Shown piece after piece: positions 44,090 to 53,700 of a stretch of DNA of 64,000 bases. The notes under the pieces were generated by a model, which did no database searches, was not told the DNA's origin, and saw only the letters and a list, made by a program, of their open reading frames with translations. Positions within the stretch are counted from its first letter, which is position 1, and the number at the start of each line of letters is the position of its first letter. This stretch comes from Azospirillum brasilense (GTDB lineage Bacteria > Pseudomonadota > Alphaproteobacteria > Azospirillales > Azospirillaceae): assembly GCF_007827815.1 (NCBI RefSeq), contig NZ_VITH01000009.1:211407-275406 (forward strand), given 5' to 3'. A program made the translations under genes and the position numbers.

Positions 44090-45326
44090 GCGGCTGCTTC
44101 AGCTCCATGGCGTCGAGCAGTCCCACCGCCGCCTGCCGCAGCGACGCGGCGGCGCCCTTCATTGCCCGGACGGGAGAGGGCTCGGGACGACCGGGATCGG
44201 GTTGCCCGAAGTCCGGTTGGATGGCGTGCACCCGCTCCTTCAGCCGCTCCAGCCATTCCCCCTCGACCTCGTGCTGGCGGGCGTAGTCGAGGATGGAGCG
44301 GAGTTCCGCCGCCTGCGGCTCGTTGCGCACGGGAATGCCGGCGATGCGGCTCGGGTCCAGCGGCCCGTCGAAGCAGTCCGGGGCGAGCACACCGGCGGCG
44401 GCGAAGTTCATTCGGGTGCGCACGCACTTCTCGCAGACGCCGCAGTTCCGGAACTGCTGCGCCCCCTCCCAGCAGACGCGCAGGGAACCCACCGCCTCCG
44501 GGTAAGCGGCGACCGCCGCCGCCTTCTCCGTCCGGGAATAGGCGGCGCCGTCGTGGACGATGGAGAAGCCGTCGCCGGACAGCAGGTGGTCGGCGATCGG
44601 CGTGGTGCCGTAGGGGATGACCAGCGCGTCGTACGGCTTGGTGCTCCCGATCAGCCCGAACTCGAACTCCGCTTCGTGGAGGTGCAGGCAGGCCGCCAGC
44701 TCCGCCGCGTGGGAGTCCTGCCAGTTCTGGAGATGCAGCTCCTTGCTGTTGGTGCGCACCACGCGCAGCTCCAGCCCGACCAGATCGCGGAAGGGCCGGG
44801 TGCGCTCGACCAGCCGCTCGAAATCCTCGGCCCGGTCCAGTTCCACGTCGAAACCATGCACCATCAGCAGGGCGCCAACGGTGTGGCGGCGCTCCGGCGG
44901 CAGGAGCAGCCGGTGGCGCAGGATGGTGAAGGTGCTGTCGAGCCCGCTGGAATAGGCGGCGATGGCCCGGCGCCCCGGCTTGGGCGCGTTGCGGTCGACG
45001 ACCCTCTCCGGGATGATCTCGACGGTCCGGTAGCGGTCGGGACGCCAGCGTCGCCACACCCCCTGGAGCGCGTCGATGTTGTGCAGCGCCGTTCGGGTCA
45101 GCGGCCCGTGCACATGGACAGGAAGGCCCCGCTCCATGGCGTGAAACAGGACGGCCATCACCGTCCCGTCCATCGGCCGGTCCGCCGCGGTCCCGGCCGG
45201 CTCCTCGAATTCGTAGACGACGCGGTGCCGGCGGCGGGTGCCGTCCTCGGACAGCAGGACGGTGCGGCGGACCAGCCCGCCGCTCGCCGTCTCCTCGACC
45301 CCGATGTGCAGCCCCTTGCCCGCCAT
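44052..45326 (-). CDS. QueC-like ATP-pyrophosphatase (HUP domain) with zinc motif
   Basis: Protein of 424 residues. The N-terminal ~120 residues are an unrecognised domain (EETASGGLVRRTVLL...). The centre has the PP-loop AYSSGLDS (124-131) of adenine-nucleotide alpha hydrolases. Near the end C285, C295, C298 and C301 in CWEGAQQFRNCGVCEKCVRTR match the zinc knuckle of QueC, the 7-cyano-7-deazaguanine synthase. It is longer than QueC (~230) and has no queD, queE or queF beside it, so it is a divergent relative, not a normal queuosine gene. Downstream of and possibly co-transcribed with a polysaccharide pyruvyl transferase gene (74 bp apart). Confidence 0.75.
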   Translation of the reverse strand: MAGKGLHIGVEETASGGLVRRTVLLSEDGTRRRHRVVYEFEEPAGTAADRPMDGTVMAVLFHAMERGLPVHVHGPLTRTALHNIDALQGVWRRWRPDRYRTVEIIPERVVDRNAPKPGRRAIAAYSSGLDSTFTILRHRLLLPPERRHTVGALLMVHGFDVELDRAEDFERLVERTRPFRDLVGLELRVVRTNSKELHLQNWQDSHAAELAACLHLHEAEFEFGLIGSTKPYDALVIPYGTTPIADHLLSGDGFSIVHDGAAYSRTEKAAAVAAYPEAVGSLRVCWEGAQQFRNCGVCEKCVRTRMNFAAAGVLAPDCFDGPLDPSRIAGIPVRNEPQAAELRSILDYARQHEVEGEWLERLKERVHAIQPDFGQPDPGRPEPSPVRAMKGAAASLRQAAVGLLDAMELKQPLKRVRNRLRTRG

Positions 45327-45399
45327 GCCCGCCGACGCCCTCTTCAGCCCGTGTTCCGGGATGACAGACGGATGCGGGGGGCAAACGTTCCCGGAGGTC

Positions 45400-46443
45400 T
45401 CAGCGTTTCCAATCGGCGAGCCAGCTGTCGATGTAGTTGGTCAGCTTGCCGTAGGAGTTGTCGCGCACCTGCACCGGCAACCCCATCATCAGGGCGAGCA
45501 GCATTCCGTGCAGGCGGTTGGTGACCACGGCGTTGGCCGCGCCGAAATGGGCCACGGCCTTGCGGACCAGCCGGTCGCGGATGGGGTACCAGCCGCGCAG
45601 CGGGTCGGCGGGCAGCGGCACCGCGTCGTCCAACCGGATCAGCCGGGCGGCCAGGGCAAAGCCGGCGAAGTCCTCCGGACCGCACAGGTCCTCCCAGTCG
45701 AAGACCGGCGAGTCCTGGCGCAGCCAGTGGCGCCCCGCGCATTCCTGGTCGCGCCGGGCCATCACGAGCAGGGTGGTGTCGTGGGCCGGGCGCACCGGCG
45801 TCAGCCGCGTCGGGTAGCGCGTCAGGTAATGGGCAAGGTCCGGCACCTGGATCGCCCGCTCCCCGAGAAAGGGCCGCACCAGATCGAGCGACGGCGCGTC
45901 GCGCGCCATGAAGACCAGATTGCGGTGGGCCGCCCAGCGCTTCATGTCGTGGCGCAGCCGGTCGCGGTCGCGGTAGTAGACGGTCTGCGGCAGCAGCACG
46001 ACGCGGCTGGACGGGAAGCTCTCCAGCACCTTCTGCCGGAACGTCTCGTGATGGGGGTAGAGGTCACCGAAATTGCCGCCGCCGTGCAGCAGGATCGCCG
46101 CCTGCCCGTCGCGCTGGCGGCGCAGCAGGCGCCGGGCGTTGCCCAGCGTCACCCGCTCGCGGATCTCCACGCCGCCGTCGGCGAACAGCGTCTCCGCCCC
46201 CTGGTTGATCAGCAGATCCCCGACGTTCAGATGGACCGGGATGTCCGCATAGACGGCCGGCCCGCTGCCCAGATGCGGAAGCACCAGATCCCGCACCCGC
46301 AGCGACAGCGCCTCCAGGGCCGCAAGGTCCGGGTCCAGCCAGAGGTCCGCCGCACCGGCGGCAGCCCCGCCGGCAGCTCCTCCACCACCAGACCCGGCGG
46401 CCGCGCGCCCCCCGGCACCGCCGTCATAACACCACGTATCCAT
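45400..46443 (-). CDS. Polysaccharide pyruvyl transferase family protein
   Basis: Protein of 347 residues of the CsaB/ExoV/WcaK type, which adds ketal pyruvate from PEP to surface glycans. Motifs: NVGDLLINQG, LLHGGGNFGDLYPHH (about 113-127) and the late VVTNRLHGMLLALMMGLPVQVRDNSYGK, where the conserved Arg-His act. The first ~30 residues are Gly/Ala-rich. ATG 46443 was chosen; an in-frame ATG at 46686 would overlap the oxidase gene and add unlikely sequence. The ribosome site is weak. Confidence 0.85.
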   Translation of the reverse strand: MDTWCYDGGAGGRAAAGSGGGGAAGGAAAGAADLWLDPDLAALEALSLRVRDLVLPHLGSGPAVYADIPVHLNVGDLLINQGAETLFADGGVEIRERVTLGNARRLLRRQRDGQAAILLHGGGNFGDLYPHHETFRQKVLESFPSSRVVLLPQTVYYRDRDRLRHDMKRWAAHRNLVFMARDAPSLDLVRPFLGERAIQVPDLAHYLTRYPTRLTPVRPAHDTTLLVMARRDQECAGRHWLRQDSPVFDWEDLCGPEDFAGFALAARLIRLDDAVPLPADPLRGWYPIRDRLVRKAVAHFGAANAVVTNRLHGMLLALMMGLPVQVRDNSYGKLTNYIDSWLADWKR

Positions 46444-46631
46444 GGCCAATGGCCGCCCCCGCAGAAGATTGGTCCCGGAACATTGGTTGCCGGCCCCGCA
46501 GATGGAAGAGAAGTGACACGCCCCGGTCCAATGTGAATGGGAGTGATGCGTGAAAGTTCGCTCCCAAAGGAATGCGCCTGAATTTGCCGGCTCCATCCAT
46601 CCGAATCGACGCAGAGCTTTTGCGGTACCCG

Positions 46632-46658
46632 TTCCGGCGCGGTCGGGCCGCGCCGGAA
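46632..46658 (-). terminator. Hairpin after the copper oxidase gene
   Basis: A perfect 11-bp stem (TTCCGGCGCGG with CCGCGCCGGAA) and 5-nt loop, 10 bp past the stop at 46668. No T-run follows on the minus strand. The rest of the 224-bp gap holds nothing recognised. Confidence 0.5.
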
Positions 46659-46667
46659 ACTTCGTGT

Positions 46668-48182
46668 TCATATGGTTTGTTCGCACACCAATTCGGTCAT
46701 CATGCCCGTCGCCATGTGCAGAAGGTTGTGACAGTGCAGCGGCCAGCGTCCGGGATTGTCGGCGTCGAAGGCGATGGTGGCGGACCCGTTCATCGGCACC
46801 AGCACCGTGTCGCGCACCGCCCCGGCCAGCGCCGTCCCGTTGAGCGCGGTCACCTGGAAATGCTGGCCGTGCAGGTGCATCGGGTGGGCCATCGGGCTTT
46901 CGTTGACCATGGTGATGCTGACCCGCTGCCCCTTGCGGACGGTCAGCGGCCGGTGCTCGCCGAAGGGGCGGTCGTCGATGGTCCAGACATAGGGGGCCAT
47001 GCCGCCGGTCAGCCGGATGGTGAAGGCCGCCCCCTCCGGACGCTCCGACAGCGGGTCGAGCGCCGTCAGCCGCCGCTCCAGCGACAGGTCCACCGGCCCG
47101 GCCGCGGCGTCCGCAAGGCCGGCGGTCCTGCCCACCGCGGCGCCGGGGGTGGCGAGGACGATGCCGGTGCGCTGGCGCTCCCCTTCCCGCTGCGCCAGGA
47201 TGGGGAAGGCGCCGCCTTCGGCGGGAAGCTGGACGAGGATGTCCAGCCGCTGGCCCATGACCATGCCGAAGCGCCGCCCGCTCACCGGCTGCACCGGGTT
47301 GCCGTCCGCCGCGACCACCGTTCCGTCGAGGGCGCCGAGGTCGATGTGGAAGGCCGTGGAGGTCGCCCCGTTGATCAGCCGCAGCCGGACCCGCCCGCCG
47401 CGCTCCACCCGCACCACCTCCGGGTCGTCGAGCGTGCGGTCGTTGGCGAGGTAGGCGTCGTACTCCACGTCGTTGAGGTCCATGGCGGCCATGGTCATGC
47501 CGCCCATGCCCTTCATGTCTCCCATCCCCTTCATGTTCGAGTGGTCCATCATCGGCATGGCCCCGCCATGCCCGCTGCCATGGCCGCCGTGGCCGCTTCC
47601 ATGCCCGCCGCCGTGTTTCATGCCACCACCAGTCAGCCCGGCGAGCACCTCGGCGGGGTCCTTGAAGGTGAAATCGTGCAGCAGCACGGTGACCTCCTGC
47701 GCGTCCGCGCGCTGGTCGTCGGCGGTGCGGACGATCAACGGGGCCGCCATCAAAAGCTGCTCCTGAAGGCCGTGGTGCGAATGCATCCAGTGCGTGCCCG
47801 GCCGCGGCTCGAAATCGTAGCCCTGGCTGGCGCCGTCGCGGATCAGCGGGCGGTTCGCGTCGGCCACGCCGTCCTGGGCGTAGGGCGGGGTCATGCCGTG
47901 CCAGTGGATGACCGTGTCCTCCCCGGCCCGGTTCGCCAGATCGACCAGGAAACGCTGCCCCGGATCGAGGAACAGGCCGGAGGTGCTGTCCGGCTGGCGG
48001 ATGCCGAAGACGGAGGCGGGTTTGCCCATCACCTCAAGAACGCGCCGCTCGACGGCGAGGCGGAGGGGCGCCGCGGCCCGTGCCTGCCGCGCGACGGCGG
48101 GAATCAGGGTGGAGAGGCCGCCCAGCGCGGCGGCCGAAGCCGCGGACGCCAGGAAACGGCGGCGGGTCTGAAGACTCGTCAT
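46668..48182 (-). CDS. Multicopper oxidase with His/Met-rich insert (CopA/CueO type)
   Basis: Periplasmic copper oxidase of 504 residues exported by the Tat route (TRRRFLAS, 6-13). Copper ligand motifs are all present: HWHG (93-96), HSHHG (134-138), HPMHLHGQHF near 440, and HCHNLLHMATGMM near 485. Between the first and second cupredoxin domains lies a 50-residue insert (about 185-235) made of GHGSGHGGH and MGDMKGMGGM repeats, a probable copper(I) reservoir as in CueO and PcoA. Probable role: oxidation of Cu(I) for copper tolerance. The next upstream gene encodes a small exported Cys/His protein. Confidence 0.92.
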   Translation of the reverse strand: MTSLQTRRRFLASAASAAALGGLSTLIPAVARQARAAAPLRLAVERRVLEVMGKPASVFGIRQPDSTSGLFLDPGQRFLVDLANRAGEDTVIHWHGMTPPYAQDGVADANRPLIRDGASQGYDFEPRPGTHWMHSHHGLQEQLLMAAPLIVRTADDQRADAQEVTVLLHDFTFKDPAEVLAGLTGGGMKHGGGHGSGHGGHGSGHGGAMPMMDHSNMKGMGDMKGMGGMTMAAMDLNDVEYDAYLANDRTLDDPEVVRVERGGRVRLRLINGATSTAFHIDLGALDGTVVAADGNPVQPVSGRRFGMVMGQRLDILVQLPAEGGAFPILAQREGERQRTGIVLATPGAAVGRTAGLADAAAGPVDLSLERRLTALDPLSERPEGAAFTIRLTGGMAPYVWTIDDRPFGEHRPLTVRKGQRVSITMVNESPMAHPMHLHGQHFQVTALNGTALAGAVRDTVLVPMNGSATIAFDADNPGRWPLHCHNLLHMATGMMTELVCEQTI

Positions 48183-48253
48183 GATGCGATGATCCGTTTT
48201 CGGGGAATGCCGGCCCAGGGCGCGCGAAGGCGCGGCTCGGGCATGAAGTCCGC

Positions 48254-48670
48254 TCAAACGGCCATGCGCGGTGGTCTGAGGGCGGGCGGCGGGCCGATTC
48301 CCTCCGGCAACAGGCCGGTCGGCCGGAAGCGCGCGGACGCGCGGAGCGGCGGCGCCGGAAAAACCGCTGTGGTGGCGATGCCCGACAGCATCATCGGGCA
48401 GGTCCCGCCACAGGACAGCCCTTTCCGGCCGGCGCAGGCCTCGTCCGCCGGGGGCGCATGGTCGGCATCGGCCACCCAGACCCCAACGGCCGGCGTCGGC
48501 GCCGAGGATGCGGCATGGCCTTGAGCATGGGGGCCAGCATGGGCGCCGGCATGAACGTGCGCCTGCGCGGCGGACGGCGCGAACAGCGCCAGCGCGGCGA
48601 GCAGGAGCAGCCCCGCCACCAGCCGCCCGATCGGCGCCATCCCGCCAAGGGGGCATCCACCCCGCGCCAT
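48254..48670 (-). CDS. Small exported protein linked to the copper oxidase (DUF2946-like)
   Basis: Protein of 138 residues with a membrane/signal segment at about 14-35 (LVAGLLLLAALALFAPSAAQA) and a His-rich mature N-terminus (HVHAGAHAGPHAQGH). A later Cys cluster, CAGRKGLSCGGTCPMML, resembles the metal-related DUF2946 group. It precedes the copper oxidase by 71 bp on the same strand. ATG 48670 has GGGAA at suitable distance; ATG 48691 and 48697 are alternatives. Confidence 0.6.
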   Translation of the reverse strand: MARGGCPLGGMAPIGRLVAGLLLLAALALFAPSAAQAHVHAGAHAGPHAQGHAASSAPTPAVGVWVADADHAPPADEACAGRKGLSCGGTCPMMLSGIATTAVFPAPPLRASARFRPTGLLPEGIGPPPALRPPRMAV

Positions 48671-48817
48671 CGCCGTTTCCCGTTGCTGCATCGGCATCAC
48701 ACCGCACAGTCTCCACCTTCCAGCGGCGGGAAGGTCAAGCGCTAATTCGCGCCCGCACGCCGCTCCAACGACCGGTCTGGACAGCCCGGACGCGCCGTGG
48801 TATCCCCAGCCCGAACA

Positions 48818-48837
48818 AAGTGAGTTAGTGCTCACTT
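48818..48837. promoter_or_regulatory. TetR operator upstream of the efflux operon
   Basis: AAGTGAG-N6-CTCACTT, a perfect 7-6-7 inverted repeat 17 bp before the tetR start. It resembles AcrR/TtgR-type operators and lies where it would block transcription of tetR and the pump genes. Confidence 0.75.
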
Positions 48838-48854
48838 ATGCTATAAGGTTAATC

Positions 48855-49571
48855 ATGGGACGGCTGGACAACTCGGCCCGGCGCGCGGCGATCATCGACG
48901 CGGCCCTTCCGCTGTTTGCGCGCAAGGGATTCGCCGCCACCACGACCAAGGAGATCGCGCAGGCCGCCGGTGTGTCGGAGGCTCTGATCTTCAAGCATTT
49001 CCCCAGCAAGGCCGCTCTCTACGAGGCGATCTTCCGCTCCTGCGTGGACGGCGACGAGGATCTCGCGAAGCTGCTGGCGATGCCGCCCAGCACCGAGACG
49101 CTCGCCGCCTACGTCCAGGCGATGGTGAGCTGCTATGTCAGCGAGCTGCCCAGCGACCGCGACACCATGCTCCCCCGCTACCGGCTCTATTTCATGAGCC
49201 TGCTGGAGGATGGTGAGTTCGCCCACATGGTGCGCCGCTGGATGTCGGAGCACATCGCGCCGCCCTTCGTGGCCTCGCTGCAGGCCGCACGCGACTCAGG
49301 CGACCTCATCCCCTCGGCCCCGGTGACGGAGAACGCCTTCTGGCTGGCCGAGATGCTGGGCTCCACCCTGGCGACCATTCACCTGCCGCCGACGCCGCTC
49401 GTCCCCTCCTTGGCCGAGCCGCGGCGCACCATCCGCGACGCGGTCGCCTTCATCCTGCGCGGCCTTGGCCTGCGGGAGGAAGCGGTCGCCCTTTACACGC
49501 CTTTATTGCATTGCACCCAATCAACAGAACCAGAACCGACCTGTTCGAGAGAGGCTGATCGTGACGAGTGA
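48855..49571 (+). CDS. TetR/AcrR-family repressor of the RND pump
   Basis: Protein of 238 residues with an N-terminal TetR helix-turn-helix (IIDAALPLFARKGFAATTTKEIAQAAGVSEALIFKHFPSKAALYEAIF, 13-62) and a helical ligand domain. AAGG at 48845-48848 supports ATG 48855. Its last 11 bp overlap the start of the MFP gene, so repressor and pump share one mRNA, an autoregulatory layout. Confidence 0.9.
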   Translation: MGRLDNSARRAAIIDAALPLFARKGFAATTTKEIAQAAGVSEALIFKHFPSKAALYEAIFRSCVDGDEDLAKLLAMPPSTETLAAYVQAMVSCYVSELPSDRDTMLPRYRLYFMSLLEDGEFAHMVRRWMSEHIAPPFVASLQAARDSGDLIPSAPVTENAFWLAEMLGSTLATIHLPPTPLVPSLAEPRRTIRDAVAFILRGLGLREEAVALYTPLLHCTQSTEPEPTCSREADRDE

Positions 49572-50757
49572 TATCCACCATTCCGCTCACGCGCCAGAGC
49601 GGACCACCGCACGCCGTCCGGTCACCCGCGGGCGGCTGGCGTTCCGCATCATCATCATGGCCATCATCCTGGCCGTGCTGTTGGGCGGCCTGTACGCCTT
49701 CAACAACTTCCGGAACAAGGCCATCGCCGACTTCTTCGCCGGCAACAAGCCTCCGCCGACCCCCGTCTCGGTTGCCGAGGCGGCGGCGCAGTCCGTTCCC
49801 AAATACACCAGCGCCATCGGCACCCTGACCGCCAGCCGTCAGGTCACCGTGGCGCCGGAGGTGGTCGGGCGCGTGACCCAGATCTTCTTCGAATCGGGCG
49901 CCACCGTGAAGGCCGGCGCGCCGCTGGTGCAACTCAACGATGCCACCGAGCAGGCCGACGTGCTGGCCTTCCGCGCCCAGGCGAAGCTGGCCGAGAACAA
50001 CCTGCAACGCGCCCGCAACCTGCTGCGCAACCAGGCCGGCCCGCAGGTCACCGTGGACCAGAACCAGGCCCAGCTCGACGAGGCCAACGCCAACATCAAG
50101 AAGACCGAGGCGCTGATCGCCCAGAAGCTGATCCGCGCCCCCTTCGACGGCGAGCTGGGCATCCGGCAGGTGAATGTCGGCGAGTATGTCAGCGCCGGCG
50201 GCCCCGTCGTCACGCTGACCGACCTGTCCAACCTGTTCGTCGACTTCACCCTGCCCGAGCAGGCGCTGAGCCAGATCCGCGTCGGCCAGCCGGTGCTGAT
50301 CTCCGCCGACGCCGCCCCCGGCGCCAACTTCGACGCGGTGATCTCGACCATCGAGCCGCAGGTCAGCCCGGACACCCGCGCCATCAAGGTGCGCGCGACG
50401 CTGAAGAATCCGGAGCGCAAGCTGCTGCCCGGCATGTTCGCCAACATCCGCGTCGTCCAGCCGCCGGCCCAGAACCGCATCGTCATCCCGGAAACCGCGG
50501 TGGACTACACGGTCTACGGCGACAGCGTCTTCGTCGTCGCCGCCAAGAAGGATGCCGAGGGCAAGGACGGCCATGTCGCCAACCGCGTCCCGGTGAAGAC
50601 GGGCGACCGCTTCGACGGCAAGGTGGAGATCCTCGACGGGGTGAAGCCCGGCGACCGGGTGGTGTCCTCCGGCCAGCTCAAGCTGAACAACGGCGCCGCC
50701 GTGGTGCCGACGGAAGCGAGCGCGCTGGTGCCGCCGCAGACCGTTCCGCGCAACTGA
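49561..50757 (+). CDS. RND efflux periplasmic adaptor (membrane fusion protein)
   Basis: Protein of 398 residues with one N-terminal membrane helix (about 25-45) and no lipobox. The barrel-sandwich/lipoyl halves VAPEVVGRVTQIFFESGATVKAGAPLVQLND and LIRAPFDGELGIRQVNVGEYVSAGG flank a short coiled coil (about 125-185); a beta-barrel follows. GTG 49561 is the start, supported by GAGAGAGG at 49547-49554; the ATG at 49465 has no ribosome site and lies inside tetR. No outer-membrane channel gene follows the pump. Confidence 0.92.
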   Translation: MTSDIHHSAHAPERTTARRPVTRGRLAFRIIIMAIILAVLLGGLYAFNNFRNKAIADFFAGNKPPPTPVSVAEAAAQSVPKYTSAIGTLTASRQVTVAPEVVGRVTQIFFESGATVKAGAPLVQLNDATEQADVLAFRAQAKLAENNLQRARNLLRNQAGPQVTVDQNQAQLDEANANIKKTEALIAQKLIRAPFDGELGIRQVNVGEYVSAGGPVVTLTDLSNLFVDFTLPEQALSQIRVGQPVLISADAAPGANFDAVISTIEPQVSPDTRAIKVRATLKNPERKLLPGMFANIRVVQPPAQNRIVIPETAVDYTVYGDSVFVVAAKKDAEGKDGHVANRVPVKTGDRFDGKVEILDGVKPGDRVVSSGQLKLNNGAAVVPTEASALVPPQTVPRN

Positions 50758-50767
50758 GGACCCGGCC

Positions 50768-53700
50768 ATGTCATTCACCGACATCTTCATCCGACGGCCG
50801 GTCCTGGCGCTGGTGGTCAGCCTGCTGATCCTGCTGGTCGGCGTCCGGTCGCTGACGGATCTGCCGATCCGGCAGTATCCGGAGCTGCAGAACACCGTCA
50901 TCACCATCACCACCTCCTACGCCGGCGCTTCTCCCGACCTGATGCAGGGCTTCATCACGACGCCCATCGAGCAGGCGGTGGCGACGGCGGAAGGCATTGA
51001 CTACATCACCTCCTCCTCCACCCAGGGGGTGAGCCTCGTCACCGCCTACATCCGGCTGAACTTCAACCCCAACGTCGCGATGACCGACGTGATGTCGAAG
51101 GTGCAGCAGGTCAAATACCAGCTTCCGCGCGAGGCCAACGACCCCGTGATCCTGAAGTCCACGGGCGAGACGACCTCCATCCTCTACATGGGCTTCGCCA
51201 GCCCGGAGCTGTCCGGGGCGGCCATCTCCGACTATCTGACGCGCGTCGTGCAGCCGCTGCTGTCCACCGTGTCCGGCGTCGCCGAGGCGCAGATCCTGGG
51301 CGGGCAGACCTTCGCCATGCGCGTCTGGCTCGACCCCGACCGGATGGCCGCGCGCAACATCGCCGCCGCCGACGTGCGGGCGGCGATCCAGGCCAACAAC
51401 TACCAGTCGGCCCCCGGGCAATCGAAGGGCGTCTTCGTCGTCTCCAACATCACCACCAACACCGGCCTGACCGACGTCGAGCAGTTCCGGCAGATGGTGG
51501 TGAAGTCCAAGGACGGCGCGCTGGTCCGCATGAAGGACATCGCCGAGATCGAGCTGGGCGCGCAAAGCTCCAACGCCAGCGTGTCGATGAACGGCCAGCA
51601 GGCGATCTTCATCGGCATCAACTCCACGCCGACCGGCAACCCGCTGACCATCGTGGAGGACATCCGCAAGCTGGTGCCGGAGCTTGAGCGCAACCTGCCG
51701 CCGTCGCTGAAGATGGAGATCGTCTACGACTCCACCCGCTTCATCCAGGCCTCGATCGACGAGGTGCAGAAGACGCTGCTGGAGGCGGTCGGCATCGTCA
51801 TCGTGGTGATCTTCCTGTTCCTGGGCTCCTTCCGCTCGGTGCTGATCCCCATCGTGACCATCCCGCTGTCCATCGTGGGTGCCGCGACGATCATGCTGGC
51901 GATGGGCTTCAGCCTGAACCTGCTGACGCTGCTCGCCATGGTGCTGGCCATCGGCCTCGTGGTGGACGACGCCATCGTCGTGGTGGAGAACGTCCACCGC
52001 CACCTGGAGGAGGGAAAGTCGCCCGTCGAATCCGCGCTGATCGGCGCGCGGGAAATCATCGGGCCGATCATTTCCATGACCATCACGCTGGCCGCCGTGT
52101 ACGCCCCCATCGGCTTCCTCGGCGGGCTGACCGGCGCGCTGTTCCGCGAGTTCGCCTTCACCTTGGCGGGATCGGTCATCATCTCCGGCGTGGTGGCGCT
52201 GACGCTGTCGCCGATGATGTGCTCGCTCCTGCTGACCCGCGACATGAACGAGGGCCGCTTCGCCCGCTTCGTCGACCGCACCTTCGAGAAGCTGTCCGGC
52301 TGGTACGGGCGGCGTCTGGGCGGCGCGCTGGACTACCGGGCGGCGACCCTGCTGTTCGGCTTCGGCGTTCTGCTGAGCGTCGGCTTCCTCTTCGCCAACA
52401 CCATGTCGGAGCTGGCGCCGGAGGAGGACCAGGGCATCCTGTTCGGCATCACCAAGGGGCCGCAGTACGCCAACCTCGATTACATGGACGCCTACGGGCG
52501 CGAGATGGACGAGGTGTTCGCCCAATACCCGGAGACCGACACCCGCTTCGTGCTGAACGGCCTGCCGACCCTGACCCAGGGCTTCGCCGGCATGATCCTG
52601 AAGCCGTGGGACGAGCGCACCCGCAGCGCCAAGGAGCTGCAGCCGCTGGTCCAGGCCGACCTCGGCAAGGTGGCCGGCACGCAGGTGTTCCTGGTGTCGC
52701 CGCCGGCCCTGCCCGGCTCCACCGGCGGCCTGCCGGTCCAGATGGTCATCAACAGTCCCGGCGATTACCAGACCATCTTCAACGCCATGGAGCGGATCAA
52801 GGCCGCCGCCATGGAAAGCGGCATGTTCATCGTCACCGACAGCGACCTGCAGTTCAACAGCCCGGTCGTCCGGCTGCACGTCGACCGGTCGAAGGCGGCG
52901 GACCTCGGCCTGTCCATGCAGTCGATCGGCGACACGCTGGCGGTCCTGGTCGGCGGCAACTACGTCAACCGCTTCAACCTGAACGGCCGCTCCTACGAGG
53001 TCATCCCGCAGGTGCCGCGCGACAAGCGCCTGACGCCGGAGACGCTGACCCGCTACTACGTCACCGCGGGCAACGGCGCGCAGATCCCGCTGTCCACCGT
53101 CGTCTCGATCGAGATGGCGACGGAGCCGAACGCCCTGACCAAGTACAACCAGCTTCCCTCCGCGACCTTCTCCGCGGTGCCGATGCCGGGCGTGACGATG
53201 GGCCAGGCCGTGGAGTTCCTGGAGCGGCAGGCCCGCGAGGTCCTGCCCGCCGGCTTCGGCCATTCCTACCTGTCGGAGTCGCGCCAGTACGTGACCGAGG
53301 GCAACCAGCTCATGGTCACCTTTGTCTTCGCGCTGGTGGTGATCTATCTGGTGCTGGCCGCGCAGTTCGAATCGCTGCGTGACCCGCTGGTGATCCTGAT
53401 CTCGGTGCCGATGTCGATCTGCGGCGCGCTGCTGCCGCTGTTCTTCGGGCTGTCCACCATGAACATCTACACCCAGGTGGGTCTGGTGACTCTGATCGGC
53501 CTGATCAGCAAGCACGGCATCCTGATGGTGGAGTTCGCCCGCGAGATGCAGATCAACGAGCGGGTGGACCGCCGCACCGCCATCGAGCACGCGGCCCGCG
53601 TCCGCCTGCGCCCGATCCTGATGACCACAGCGGCGATGGTGGTGGGCCTCCTGCCCCTGCTGACCGCCGCCGGCGCCGGAGCGGCCAGCCGCTTCTCCAT

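Noticed and set aside
44052..45326. Annotation as queC proper or as part of a phage-defence system
   Set aside because: Length and N-terminal domain differ from QueC, and no queuosine, Qat or CBASS partner genes are adjacent.
46572..48524. Plus-strand open frame of 650 codons opposite the copper oxidase
   Set aside because: Shadow of the multicopper oxidase, whose copper motifs are on the minus strand.
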